Assembly: GCA_050701115.1 (NCBI GenBank)
Contig: JBOHER010000175.1
Location: 1 to 6,529 of the forward strand
Source: JBOHER01 sp050701115
Lineage (GTDB): Bacteria > Actinomycetota > Actinomycetes > Mycobacteriales > Pseudonocardiaceae
DNA length: 6,529 nt
Direction: 5' to 3'
Positions 1-5,121 of the stretch are shown here, one piece after another. Positions within the stretch are counted from its first letter, which is position 1; each line of letters begins with the position of its first letter. Under the pieces are notes generated by a model. That model was not told where the DNA came from. It saw nothing but the letters and a program-made list of their open reading frames with translations, and ran no database searches. Made by a program: the position numbers and the translations under genes.

Positions 1-30
1 CCATGCATGGTGCCCGCCCTTCGCATCGCG

Positions 31-74
31 CGAGCCACCGTAACCGCGGCTCGGACCTTACTAAACAGTAACCG
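31..74 (-). terminator. possible terminator hairpins after rplL
   Basis: Two short stem-loops follow the rplL stop codon. The first (52-74) pairs CGG with CCG and then TTACT (58-62) with AGTAA (67-71) around a 4-nt loop, with a 3-nt bulge between the two stems. The second pairs CGAGCC (31-36) with GGCTCG (48-53) around an 11-nt loop. Neither has a clear U-run on the minus strand, so termination would be weak or partial. In actinobacteria rpoB usually lies beyond rplL, and a partial terminator here could reduce read-through into it. The window ends before that can be seen. Confidence 0.3.
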
Positions 75-80
75 TCGTGA

Positions 81-467
81 TTACTTGACGGTGACCTTGG
101 CCCCCGCGCCCTCGAGCTTCTCCTTGGCCGCGTTGGCGGCGTCCTTGTCGACCTTCTCCAGGATCGGCTTAGGCGCGCCCTCGACGAGCTCCTTGGCCTC
201 CTTCAGGCCAAGACCGGAGACGACCTCACGGACGACCTTGATGACCTGGATCTTCTTCTCGCCCGCGGACTCGAGGACGACGTCGAACTCGTCCTGCTCG
301 GCAGCGGCCTCGGCCGGTGCGGCGGCGCCCGGGGCGGCGACAACGGCGGCCGGGGCGGCCGCCGTGACGTCGAAGGTCTCCTCGAAAGCCTTCACGAACT
401 CGGATAGCTCGATCAGGGTCAGCTCCTTGAACGCGTCAAGCAGCTCGTCAGTGCTCAGCTTGGCCAT
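81..467 (-). CDS. rplL: 50S ribosomal protein L7/L12
   Basis: This gene encodes the 128-residue stalk protein L7/L12, which binds L10 as dimers and recruits and stimulates the translation GTPases (EF-Tu, EF-G, IF2). The three expected parts are visible. An N-terminal helical dimerisation domain (about 1-33) contains LSTDELLDAFKELTLIELSEF. A flexible Ala/Pro-rich hinge spans about 35-57. The globular C-terminal domain (about 59-128) has the conserved FDVVL, KIQVIKVVRE, GLGLKEAKELVE and AKEKLEGAGAKV blocks. Length is normal for the family. The ATG start is preceded by a purine-rich GGAAGG about 9 nt upstream. It lies 62 nt after rplJ on the same strand and is almost certainly cotranscribed with it. 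Nothing in it looks unusual. Confidence 0.98.
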   Translation of the reverse strand: MAKLSTDELLDAFKELTLIELSEFVKAFEETFDVTAAAPAAVVAAPGAAAPAEAAAEQDEFDVVLESAGEKKIQVIKVVREVVSGLGLKEAKELVEGAPKPILEKVDKDAANAAKEKLEGAGAKVTVK

Positions 468-529
468 GATCTTGGCCCTTCCTTTCAGGTGTTGCGGCTC
501 TTGGGGAGCTCGAACTGGTTGTGGGTTGT

Positions 530-1063
530 TCAGCTCTCGGCTGGCTCTTCGGCGCGACGCTTCTCTTCGAGCGCGGCGGCGAGACGGGCGACCTGGGAGG
601 CCGGTGCTGCGAACAGCGCGGCGGCCTGGGACAGCTTGGCCTTGAATGCGCCTGCCGCCTTGGCAAGCAACACCTCGCGGCTCTCCAGATCGGCGAGCTG
701 GGAGATCTCGCCGACCGTGATCGGACGGCCATCCATGTAGCCACCCTTGATGACAAGGGCGGCATTGTCCTTCGCGAACTTCTTCAGTGCTTTCGCCGCT
801 TCGACCGGCTCGCCCTCGATGAAGGCGATTGCGGTCGGCCCGATGAACAGCTCGTCCATACCCTCGATGCCCGCGTCCTCTGCGGCACGCTTGACGAGGG
901 TGTTCTTCGCGACCCGGTACTTGGCGCCAGAGCCGAGAGTGCGACGCAGCTCGGTGAGCTGGGAAACGGAGAGGCCGGTGTACTCAGTGACAACGGCCGC
1001 CGAGCTGGTGCGGAACCTGTCCGCGATCTCGGCGACGGCCGCCACCTTGTCGGGCTTCGCCAT
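530..1063 (-). CDS. rplJ: 50S ribosomal protein L10
   Basis: L10 anchors the L7/L12 dimers to 23S rRNA at the base of the stalk. The 177-residue product has the family N-terminal RNA-binding domain, with EYTGLSVSQLTELRR at about 27-41 and YRVAKNTLVKRA at about 49-60. A central GPTAIAF block and a C-terminal helical tail (about 133-177) follow; the tail carries the alternating Ala/Leu segments that bind L7/L12 in this family. The ATG has a strong GGAGG 6 nt upstream, which settles the start. The acidic tail (EEKRRAEEPAES) is typical of actinobacterial members. In bacteria the L10-L12 complex represses its own mRNA by binding the leader, and an appropriate leader lies directly upstream here. 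Confidence 0.98.
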   Translation of the reverse strand: MAKPDKVAAVAEIADRFRTSSAAVVTEYTGLSVSQLTELRRTLGSGAKYRVAKNTLVKRAAEDAGIEGMDELFIGPTAIAFIEGEPVEAAKALKKFAKDNAALVIKGGYMDGRPITVGEISQLADLESREVLLAKAAGAFKAKLSQAAALFAAPASQVARLAAALEEKRRAEEPAES

Positions 1064-1076
1064 GGTCGCCTCCTCT

Positions 1077-1100
1077 CTTGGCTAGTGACCACTGGCCAAG
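1077..1100 (-). promoter_or_regulatory. hairpin beside the rplJ ribosome-binding site
   Basis: CTTGGC (1077-1082) pairs with GCCAAG (1095-1100). The stem continues, after one mismatch, with 3 more pairs around a 4-nt loop. In the rplJ mRNA the 3' foot of this stem directly abuts the AGAGGAGG ribosome-binding sequence. Its position suggests that it influences ribosome access or is part of an alternative fold of the leader. That role is inferred; only the pairing and location are seen. Confidence 0.45.
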
Positions 1101-1116
1101 ACCCCTGGGACGACGA

Positions 1117-1146
1117 AACGCCCCGGCGCAGCAGGCGCGGGGCGTT
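1117..1146 (-). terminator. terminator-type hairpin (attenuator) in the rplJ leader
   Basis: AACGCCCC (1117-1124) pairs perfectly with GGGGCGTT (1139-1146). The stem continues past one bulged base with 4 more GC pairs to a 5-nt loop, giving about 12 pairs in all. Read on the minus strand it is followed by TCGTCGTCC, so the U-run is poor, as is common in high-GC actinobacteria. It sits 54 nt upstream of the rplJ start and just downstream of the L10-leader-like element. This arrangement suits premature termination controlled by L10 binding. The stem is certain; the attenuator role is inferred from position. Confidence 0.6.
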
Positions 1147-1164
1147 GATGGCACGCATACGGTG

Positions 1165-1262
1165 CGGCCAGCCTCGTTCCTCCTACGCGGGCCGCCCACG
1201 TCATCTGCGGGACCTTTGTTCCGCGAGCCAGACGGCACGCGGAAAACCAGCGGTCTTCGGTA
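1165..1262 (-). promoter_or_regulatory. L10-leader-like autoregulatory RNA upstream of rplJL
   Basis: The minus-strand transcript upstream of rplJ contains blocks I recognise from actinobacterial L10 leaders: CCGAAGACCGCTGG at 1260-1247 and CCGCGTAGGAGG at 1190-1179. Between them lies a well-formed stem-loop. TTCCGCG (1219-1225) pairs with CGCGGAA (1238-1244), and after a single mismatch GCC pairs with GGC around a 4-nt loop (1230-1233). In bacteria this leader binds the L10-(L12)4 complex, so excess stalk protein reduces rplJL expression. The outer boundaries are estimates. The assignment rests on position, sequence resemblance from memory and structure, not on a covariance-model search. Confidence 0.65.
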
Positions 1263-1334
1263 GAACCGTGGAACAGACTACGGCACGCCAACGGGCGGCG
1301 ATGCGCGGGGCCCGCGAACGAGCCATCCGGCATC
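1263..1334. promoter_or_regulatory. divergent promoter region between rplJ leader and membrane-protein gene
   Basis: These 72 nt separate the 5' end of the rplJ leader from a divergent gene, so both promoters must lie in or near them. On the minus strand TAGTCT (1280-1275) could serve as a -10 box, which would start the leader near 1268. I see no convincing -35 partner 17-18 nt upstream. A palindrome with 6-bp arms, CGCGGG (1304-1309) and CCCGCG (1311-1316), lies between the two genes and could be an operator or chance GC pairing. Confidence 0.3.
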
Positions 1335-2129
1335 ATGGGAGCCGTGGTGGAGCACAGCAAGGACCAGCCGCACGAGGACGAGTGCCCGCCCGGCTCGGCC
1401 GTTGAGCCGGTGCGGCAGGCCCAGCCCGCACCCCAGCTCGATCCGGAGCGGCTCCGTCAGTTCGAGGAGTTCCAGCGGTTCCAGGAGTTCCAGCGGTTGC
1501 ATGCGGGGTCAACTCATCAGACGGAACGTCCCCGGCGCAGGCCGAGGTGGCTGCGGATGCTGGCCAACAAGTACTTCCGCCGAGTGCTCTACGTCCTGGT
1601 CCTGCTGATCGCCGCGAAGATCGCCTACGACTCCACGTTCGGCGGCGACGACACCGGCGACCGACCGGCGGCGGAAACCGGCGGCGGCACCTATCGCACG
1701 AACCAGATCCTGTCCACCAAGCCGTACGAGGCCGTGCGGCAGGTCTACGACGCGATCGCCCAGGAAGACCAGCAATCCGGCCAACCGCTCGTCGACCACG
1801 CCTGTGGGCGGTTCCGCGAGGACGTGCAGCAACAATTCGCGGAGAACATGGGCTACCGGGACTGCCGGGTCGCGGTGCTTGAACTGCACGAGCAGGTCAC
1901 CCAGGTCAACGACTACGCCGAGTCGATGCCCTCCAGCGGGTTCGAACAGCCGCTCGGCGACACCCTGCGCATCAGCTCCTGCGACTTCCCGATCGTCGGC
2001 GGACCGAATCTCGGTGCGTTCACGGTGAGCAAGGTGGAGAAGGGCCAGTGGCTGATCACCGGCCACCAGGCCGAGCCGACTCCGTGTCCCGCACGCCCCG
2101 GAAAGTTGCCTGCGAGTTTCCCCCGATAG
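1335..2129 (+). CDS. single-pass membrane protein of unknown function
   Basis: The 264-residue product has three parts. A hydrophilic cytoplasmic N-terminus (1-82) includes a heptad-like QFEEFQRFQEFQRL stretch (42-55) and a basic RPRRRPRWLR run (65-74). One membrane segment follows at about 84-98 (VLYVLVLLIAAKIAY). The exported domain (about 99-264) carries four cysteines (157, 177, 216, 251). Positive charge before the helix predicts N-in, C-out. The exported part, with its YEAVRQVYDAIAQED helix and GAFTVSKVEKGQWLITGHQ strand pair, resembles small NTF2-like or accessory extracytoplasmic domains of actinobacteria; that is a guess from shape. I do not recognise a named family. The ATG at 1335 has no good ribosome-binding site, and the GTG at 1347 sits 5 nt after GGAG and is a credible alternative start. 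Codon use is GC-rich at third positions like its neighbours, so recent transfer is not indicated. It is convergent with rplA and divergent from rplJ. Confidence 0.85.
   Translation: MGAVVEHSKDQPHEDECPPGSAVEPVRQAQPAPQLDPERLRQFEEFQRFQEFQRLHAGSTHQTERPRRRPRWLRMLANKYFRRVLYVLVLLIAAKIAYDSTFGGDDTGDRPAAETGGGTYRTNQILSTKPYEAVRQVYDAIAQEDQQSGQPLVDHACGRFREDVQQQFAENMGYRDCRVAVLELHEQVTQVNDYAESMPSSGFEQPLGDTLRISSCDFPIVGGPNLGAFTVSKVEKGQWLITGHQAEPTPCPARPGKLPASFPR
1467..1498 (+). repeat. 18-bp in-frame tandem repeat, 1.8 copies
   Basis: GAGTTCCAGCGGTTCCAG (1467-1484) is followed at once by a second, identical copy of its first 14 bases (1485-1498). It encodes EFQRFQ-EFQR in the cytoplasmic part of the membrane protein. 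The preceding QFEEFQ shows the same aromatic spacing. The perfect DNA identity suggests a recent slippage duplication or strong codon preference. The encoded segment would make an amphipathic helix. Confidence 0.8.
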
Positions 2130-2141
2130 GTGACCCTTCGC

Positions 2142-2165
2142 GGGAAAGTCGCCGGCGAGATTCCC
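2142..2165. terminator. hairpin between convergent genes, possible bidirectional terminator
   Basis: GGGAA (2142-2146) pairs with TTCCC (2161-2165). Inside, after a two-base AG/GA internal loop, TCG pairs with CGA around a CCGG tetraloop. It starts 12 nt after the stop of the plus-strand membrane-protein gene and directly abuts the rplA stop codon. It could end transcription in both directions. There is no strong U-run, so its strength is uncertain. A competing pairing of CGAGTTTCCC (2113-2122) with GGGAAAGTCG (2142-2151), one mismatch in ten, is also possible. Confidence 0.4.
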
Positions 2166-2879
2166 TTAGACCTCCGCGTCGAGCAGGTTGCGGGTACGCG
2201 CCGGGTCGACCGGGATGCCAGGGCCCATCGTCGTGGAGAAGGTGACCTTCTTCAGGTAACGGCCCTTCGCCGAGGACGGCTTGGCACGCAGCACCTCGTC
2301 CAGCGCAGCGGCGTAGTTCTCGACCAGCTTCTCGGTGTCGAAAGACGCCTTGCCGATGATGAGGTGCAGGTTGGCCTGCTTGTCCACCCGGAAGTTGACC
2401 TTACCGCCCTTGATGTCGGCGATGGCCTTGGCGACGTTCGGGGTCACCGTTCCGGTTTTCGGGTTGGGCATCAGGCCACGCGGGCCGAGGATACGGGCGA
2501 TGCGCCCCACCTTGGCCATTTGGTCCGGCGCCGCGATCGCGGCGTCGAAGTCGAGCCAGCCACCCTGGATGCGCTCGATCAGTTCGTCGGTACCGACCGC
2601 GTCGGCGCCCGCGCCCTCGGCCTCAGCGGCCTTGTCGCCGGTGGCGAAAACGATGACGCGTGCGGTCTTACCGGTGCCGTGCGGCAGGTTCACGGTGCCG
2701 CGGACCATCTGGTCGGCCTTGCGTGGGTCAACGCCGAGCCGCATGGCGACCTCGACGGTGGCGTCCAACTTGACCTTGGAGGTTTCCTTGGCGAGCTGGG
2801 CGGCCTCCAGCGGTGCGTACAGCCGCGCGTGGTCGATCATCTCGGCGGCCTGACGGTAGGCCTTGCTGCGCTTGGTCAT
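2166..2879 (-). CDS. rplA: 50S ribosomal protein L1
   Basis: L1 forms the mobile L1 stalk at the E site and helps release deacylated tRNA; in many bacteria it also represses its own operon. The 237-residue product is full length. It shows the discontinuous domain I (about 1-68 and 160-237) and inserted domain II. The latter contains KTARVIVFATG (71-81) and the signature LGPRGLMPNPKTGTVT (131-146). The C-terminal RNA-binding part has FRVDKQANLHLIIGKASF (163-180) and KGRYLKKVTFSTTMGPGIPVD (205-225). The ATG has AAGGA about 9 nt upstream. It is separated from rplK by an unusually long, structured 142-nt spacer, and it ends against a convergent gene. Confidence 0.98.
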   Translation of the reverse strand: MTKRSKAYRQAAEMIDHARLYAPLEAAQLAKETSKVKLDATVEVAMRLGVDPRKADQMVRGTVNLPHGTGKTARVIVFATGDKAAEAEGAGADAVGTDELIERIQGGWLDFDAAIAAPDQMAKVGRIARILGPRGLMPNPKTGTVTPNVAKAIADIKGGKVNFRVDKQANLHLIIGKASFDTEKLVENYAAALDEVLRAKPSSAKGRYLKKVTFSTTMGPGIPVDPARTRNLLDAEV

Positions 2880-2949
2880 GCTCTGTCCTTCTGCTCTATC
2901 TCATGCTGGATCAGTTGTGGTGCGAGCCAGCGCGTGGCTCTCCCACGAT

Positions 2950-3016
2950 GTGTCCGCGCTCTATGCACAAGTGTTGCGTCCCAGGACGCGGACACGTGTG
3001 CATGAACCGCGGACAC
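2950..3016 (-). promoter_or_regulatory. 67-nt nested hairpin in the rplK-rplA spacer
   Basis: The spacer can fold into one long stem-loop. Outer arms GTGTCCGCG (2950-2958) and CGCGGACAC (3008-3016) pair over 9 bp. After a 4x4 internal loop, ATGCACAAGTG (2963-2973) pairs with CACGTGTGCAT (2993-3003) with one mismatch. After a 2x3 loop, GCGTC (2976-2980) pairs with GACGC (2985-2989) around a 4-nt loop. It begins 5 nt after the rplK stop codon and ends 70 nt before the rplA start. A second copy of CGCGGACAC at 2987-2995 offers a competing partner for 2950-2958. Possible roles are a partial terminator, an RNA-processing or stability element, or an L1-responsive site. No U-run follows it. Confidence 0.6.
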
Positions 3017-3021
3017 GACGG

Positions 3022-3453
3022 TCACTCGACGGTGATGCCCATCGACCGAGCGGTGCCCGCGATGATCTTCGCGGCCTGGTCGATGTCGTTGGCGTTGAGG
3101 TCGGACTTCTTGGTCTCGGCGATCTCCTTGACCTGGTCCCAGGTGACCTTGGCGACCTTGTTCTTGTGCGGTTCGGCCGAGCCCTTGTCCACACCGGCAG
3201 CCTTGAGCAGCAGCTTCGCGGCGGGCGGGGTCTTGAGCTTGAAGTCGAACGAACGGTCCTCGTACACGGAGATCTCAACCGGCACCACGTTGCCGCGCTG
3301 CGACTCGGTCGCCGCGTTGTAGGCCTTGCAGAACTCCATGATGTTGACGCCGTGCTGGCCCAGCGCGGGGCCGACCGGCGGTGCCGGGTTCGCCTGCCCG
3401 GCCGCGATCTGCAGCTTGATAATCGCTGCGAGCTTCTTCTTCTTGGGTGGCAT
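3022..3453 (-). CDS. rplK: 50S ribosomal protein L11
   Basis: L11 binds the GTPase-associated centre of 23S rRNA with L10-L12 and takes part in factor-dependent GTP hydrolysis and RelA activation; it is also part of the thiopeptide-antibiotic target. The 143-residue product is of standard length. The N-terminal domain begins PPKKKKLAAIIKLQIAAGQANPAPPVGPALGQHGVNIMEFCKAYN (2-46), including the proline-rich loop at about 23-29 that forms the thiostrepton site in this family. The C-terminal rRNA-binding domain ends with KKSDLNANDIDQAAKIIAGTARSMGITVE (115-143). The ATG has AGGA about 8 nt upstream. It follows nusG after 72 nt and precedes rplA after 142 nt, both on the same strand. Confidence 0.98.
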   Translation of the reverse strand: MPPKKKKLAAIIKLQIAAGQANPAPPVGPALGQHGVNIMEFCKAYNAATESQRGNVVPVEISVYEDRSFDFKLKTPPAAKLLLKAAGVDKGSAEPHKNKVAKVTWDQVKEIAETKKSDLNANDIDQAAKIIAGTARSMGITVE

Positions 3454-3482
3454 TTCTCGTATTCCTGTTCAGTGATACCTAC

Positions 3483-3528
3483 CCGGGAGCCTGCCAGCAC
3501 CCCGGCGTGTGACGGCCGCGGGCCGTCA
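3483..3528 (-). promoter_or_regulatory. two hairpins in the nusG-rplK spacer
   Basis: TGACGGCC (3510-3517) pairs perfectly with GGCCGTCA (3521-3528) around a 3-nt GCG loop. This stem includes the nusG stop codon. Just downstream in the transcript, CCGGG (3483-3487) pairs with CCCGG (3501-3505) around a 13-nt loop. They lie 57 and 30 nt upstream of the rplK start, where leader elements controlling L11-L1 synthesis would be expected. A role in partial termination or translational control is inferred; no U-run is present. Confidence 0.45.
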
Positions 3529-4299
3529 GATCTTGGAGACCTGGTTGAACGACAACTCGACCGGAGTCTCCCGGCCGAAGATCGACACCAGCACCTTCAG
3601 CTTCTGTCCATCCGCGTTGACCTCGGAGATCGTGGCGGGCAGCGTCGCGAACGGTCCGTCCATGACGGTAACCGACTCGCCGACCTCGAAGTCCACCTCG
3701 ACGACCTCACCACGGGACAGGCCCGCTCCGGCCTCGGCGCCCTTGCCCGCCTTGGCGGGGGCGGCCTTTTCGACCTGCGGGGCGAGGAGCTTGAGCACAT
3801 CGTCGATGCCCAGCGGGGAGGGGTGGTTGGTCGCACCGATGAAGCCGGTGACCCCAGGCGTATTGCGGACCGCGCTCCACGACGCGTCATTGAGCTCCAT
3901 GCGGACCAGGATGTAGCCAGGCAAGACCTTGCGCTGCACCAGCTTGCGCTGACCGTTCTTGATCTCGGTGACCTCTTCGGTCGGCACCTCGATCTGGAAG
4001 ATGTAGTCCTCGACGTCCAGCGTCTGGGTACGGGTCTCGAGGTTGGTCTTGACCTTGTTCTCGTAGCCTGCGTAGGAGTGCACCACGTACCACTCGCCAG
4101 GAGCGTTCTTCAGCTGTTCGCGAAGCTCGGCGACCGGGTCGTGCTCCTCGACGACGTCCTCCCCGGCAGCTTCCTGCGCGGCAGCTGCCTGCCCGGGAGC
4201 CCCATCGGACGCAGGGTCAACCGTGGCATCGACGGCGGCCTGCTCATCCGTCGTCTCGGTCAGCTCCTCGGCACCTGCCGTGCCGTTCTCGGAGGTCAC
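3526..4299 (-). CDS. nusG: transcription termination/antitermination factor NusG
   Basis: NusG binds the RNA polymerase clamp and links it to Rho or to ribosomal protein S10. The 257-residue product is longer than the roughly 180-residue E. coli protein because of an acidic Ala/Glu/Asp-rich N-terminal extension (1-66), usual in actinobacteria. The NGN domain spans about 68-172, with EWYVVHSYAGYENKVKTNLE and RKVLPGYILVRMELND. A flexible Ala/Gly/Lys linker (about 177-194) precedes the KOW domain (about 203-257), with FEVGESVTVMDGPFATLPATISEV and FGRETPVELSFNQVSKI. The start codon is GTG, preceded by GAGAGGA 7 nt upstream. secE lies 69 nt upstream on the same strand, the classic secE-nusG pairing. 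Confidence 0.97.
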   Translation of the reverse strand: MTSENGTAGAEELTETTDEQAAVDATVDPASDGAPGQAAAAQEAAGEDVVEEHDPVAELREQLKNAPGEWYVVHSYAGYENKVKTNLETRTQTLDVEDYIFQIEVPTEEVTEIKNGQRKLVQRKVLPGYILVRMELNDASWSAVRNTPGVTGFIGATNHPSPLGIDDVLKLLAPQVEKAAPAKAGKGAEAGAGLSRGEVVEVDFEVGESVTVMDGPFATLPATISEVNADGQKLKVLVSIFGRETPVELSFNQVSKI

Positions 4300-4368
4300 T
4301 GTGAAGTCCTCTCATCTATCGCGTGTGGTGGTCGCAGCTTTCCAGCAGCGGCACCGCAAGCAGCGGTA

Positions 4369-4773
4369 TCAGCCGAACAAGGCGAACATCGCCCTGGCGA
4401 ACACCAGGTCCAATACCGCGACCAGCCCGACCATGAAGGCCACGAACGCCAACACCACGATGGTGTAGGTGACCATTTGCTTGCGCGTCGGCCAGATCAC
4501 CTTGCGGAGCTCGGCCAACACCTCGCGGATGTAGCGCACGATCCGCTTTGGCAGCGGCTGCTTCTCCTCCACGCGGTCCCGCTTCGGCGTGGGCTGGTCC
4601 TTGCGCCCGGCAGGCGCGGTGCCCGCCGACTGGCCCCTTGCCGACTGGCCCTGGCTGCCGTTAGCAGTGCTCGCACGGCCGGAGGCACGCCGCTCACGCC
4701 GACCAGCGGCGGTTTCCGGACGGGACGGACGCGGGGCGTCCTTGTCCTGGTCCTTCTCGCCGTCGTCGCTCAC
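4369..4773 (-). CDS. secE: preprotein translocase subunit SecE
   Basis: SecE clamps SecY in the SecYEG protein-export channel of the cytoplasmic membrane. I place the start at GTG 4773, which has GGAGGAG about 5 nt upstream and gives 134 residues. The longer reading frame with an ATG at 4839 would run into the tRNA-Trp gene and is rejected. Residues 1-72 form a hydrophilic, charged extension rich in Arg, Gln, Ser and Ala, typical of actinobacteria. The SecE core follows: an amphipathic helix with the conserved REVLAELRKVIWPTRKQM (83-100), then one membrane helix (about 102-122, TYTIVVLAFVAFMVGLVAVLD). A short GQSA repeat (42-50) lies in the extension. It is followed by nusG. Confidence 0.95.
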   Translation of the reverse strand: MSDDGEKDQDKDAPRPSRPETAAGRRERRASGRASTANGSQGQSARGQSAGTAPAGRKDQPTPKRDRVEEKQPLPKRIVRYIREVLAELRKVIWPTRKQMVTYTIVVLAFVAFMVGLVAVLDLVFARAMFALFG

Positions 4774-4812
4774 GAGGCACTCCTCCACTTGTGGTAGGTC
4801 ACGATCACGGTG

Positions 4813-4885
<73 letters not shown>

Positions 4886-4978
4886 TTGCCAGGGATACCC
4901 GCCACCGCCGACGGCCCTGCGCTGTTGTGGACGCGCGAGCCCGACCCCGCATGGGCTACGGGGACAGGCGACCTTACG

Positions 4979-4992
4979 TTCCAAGTTTGGAA
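4979..4992. promoter_or_regulatory. TTCCAA-GT-TTGGAA palindrome near the trpT promoter
   Basis: A perfect inverted repeat with 6-bp arms and a 2-bp spacer covers the expected transcription start just downstream of the candidate -10 box of the tRNA-secE-nusG transcript. It stands out as an AT-richer palindrome in GC-rich DNA. An operator role is possible but unsupported beyond its position. Confidence 0.35.
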
Positions 4993-5022
4993 GTGTACGG
5001 CAACGGCGTGATCGATCGACAA
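4992..5022 (-). promoter_or_regulatory. candidate promoter for trpT-secE-nusG-rplK-rplA
   Basis: On the minus strand TTGTCG (5022-5017) and TACACT (4997-4992) resemble -35 and -10 hexamers of the main actinobacterial sigma factor, with a rather long 19-nt spacer. Transcription would start near 4985, about 100 nt before the tRNA. A second, weaker -10-like TATCCC lies close to the tRNA 5' end (4900-4895) but lacks a -35 match. Assigned from consensus resemblance only. Confidence 0.4.
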
Positions 5023-5077
5023 CCGCGCCCTCCATGCAGGCGACCGGCACACCGTGCGCACCCCTTGCGCCGACTGT

Positions 5078-5105
5078 GACCAGTATGACCTGGTCCGAAA
5101 CGGAC
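5078..5105 (+). promoter_or_regulatory. overlapping inverted repeats upstream of aspC
   Basis: GACCAG (5078-5083) and CTGGTC (5090-5095) form a perfect inverted repeat separated by 6 nt. A second repeat, GTCCG (5093-5097) and CGGAC (5101-5105) with an AAA spacer, overlaps its right end by three bases. The spacer of the first contains TATGAC (5084-5089), a plausible -10 element for aspC, although no good -35 is seen. The layout fits an operator for a dimeric repressor or, in RNA, a small leader hairpin. The repeats are seen; the function is inferred. Confidence 0.4.
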
Positions 5106-5121
5106 GTGAAAGCATAGGGGC

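Noticed and set aside
1..10. CCATGCATGG perfect palindrome at the left edge
   Set aside because: Ten bases at the window end with no context; too short to support a function.
521..1405. Long plus-strand open frame opposite rplJ
   Set aside because: It overlaps rplJ and its leader on the other strand. It is an arginine/glycine-rich frame typical of GC-rich antisense shadows, whereas rplJ is a clear family match.
2896..2904. Tiny minus-strand frame ATG-AGA-TAG before rplA
   Set aside because: No ribosome-binding site in front of it and only two codons; most likely chance.
4348..4357. GCGGCACCGC hairpin between secE and nusG
   Set aside because: Only a 3-4 bp stem in GC-rich sequence; not distinguishable from chance.
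2863..4797. 644-codon plus-strand open frame opposite rplK, nusG and secE
   Set aside because: It covers three well-identified minus-strand genes and their spacers. Its product is Leu/Arg/Gly-rich without any domain, a product of high GC content.
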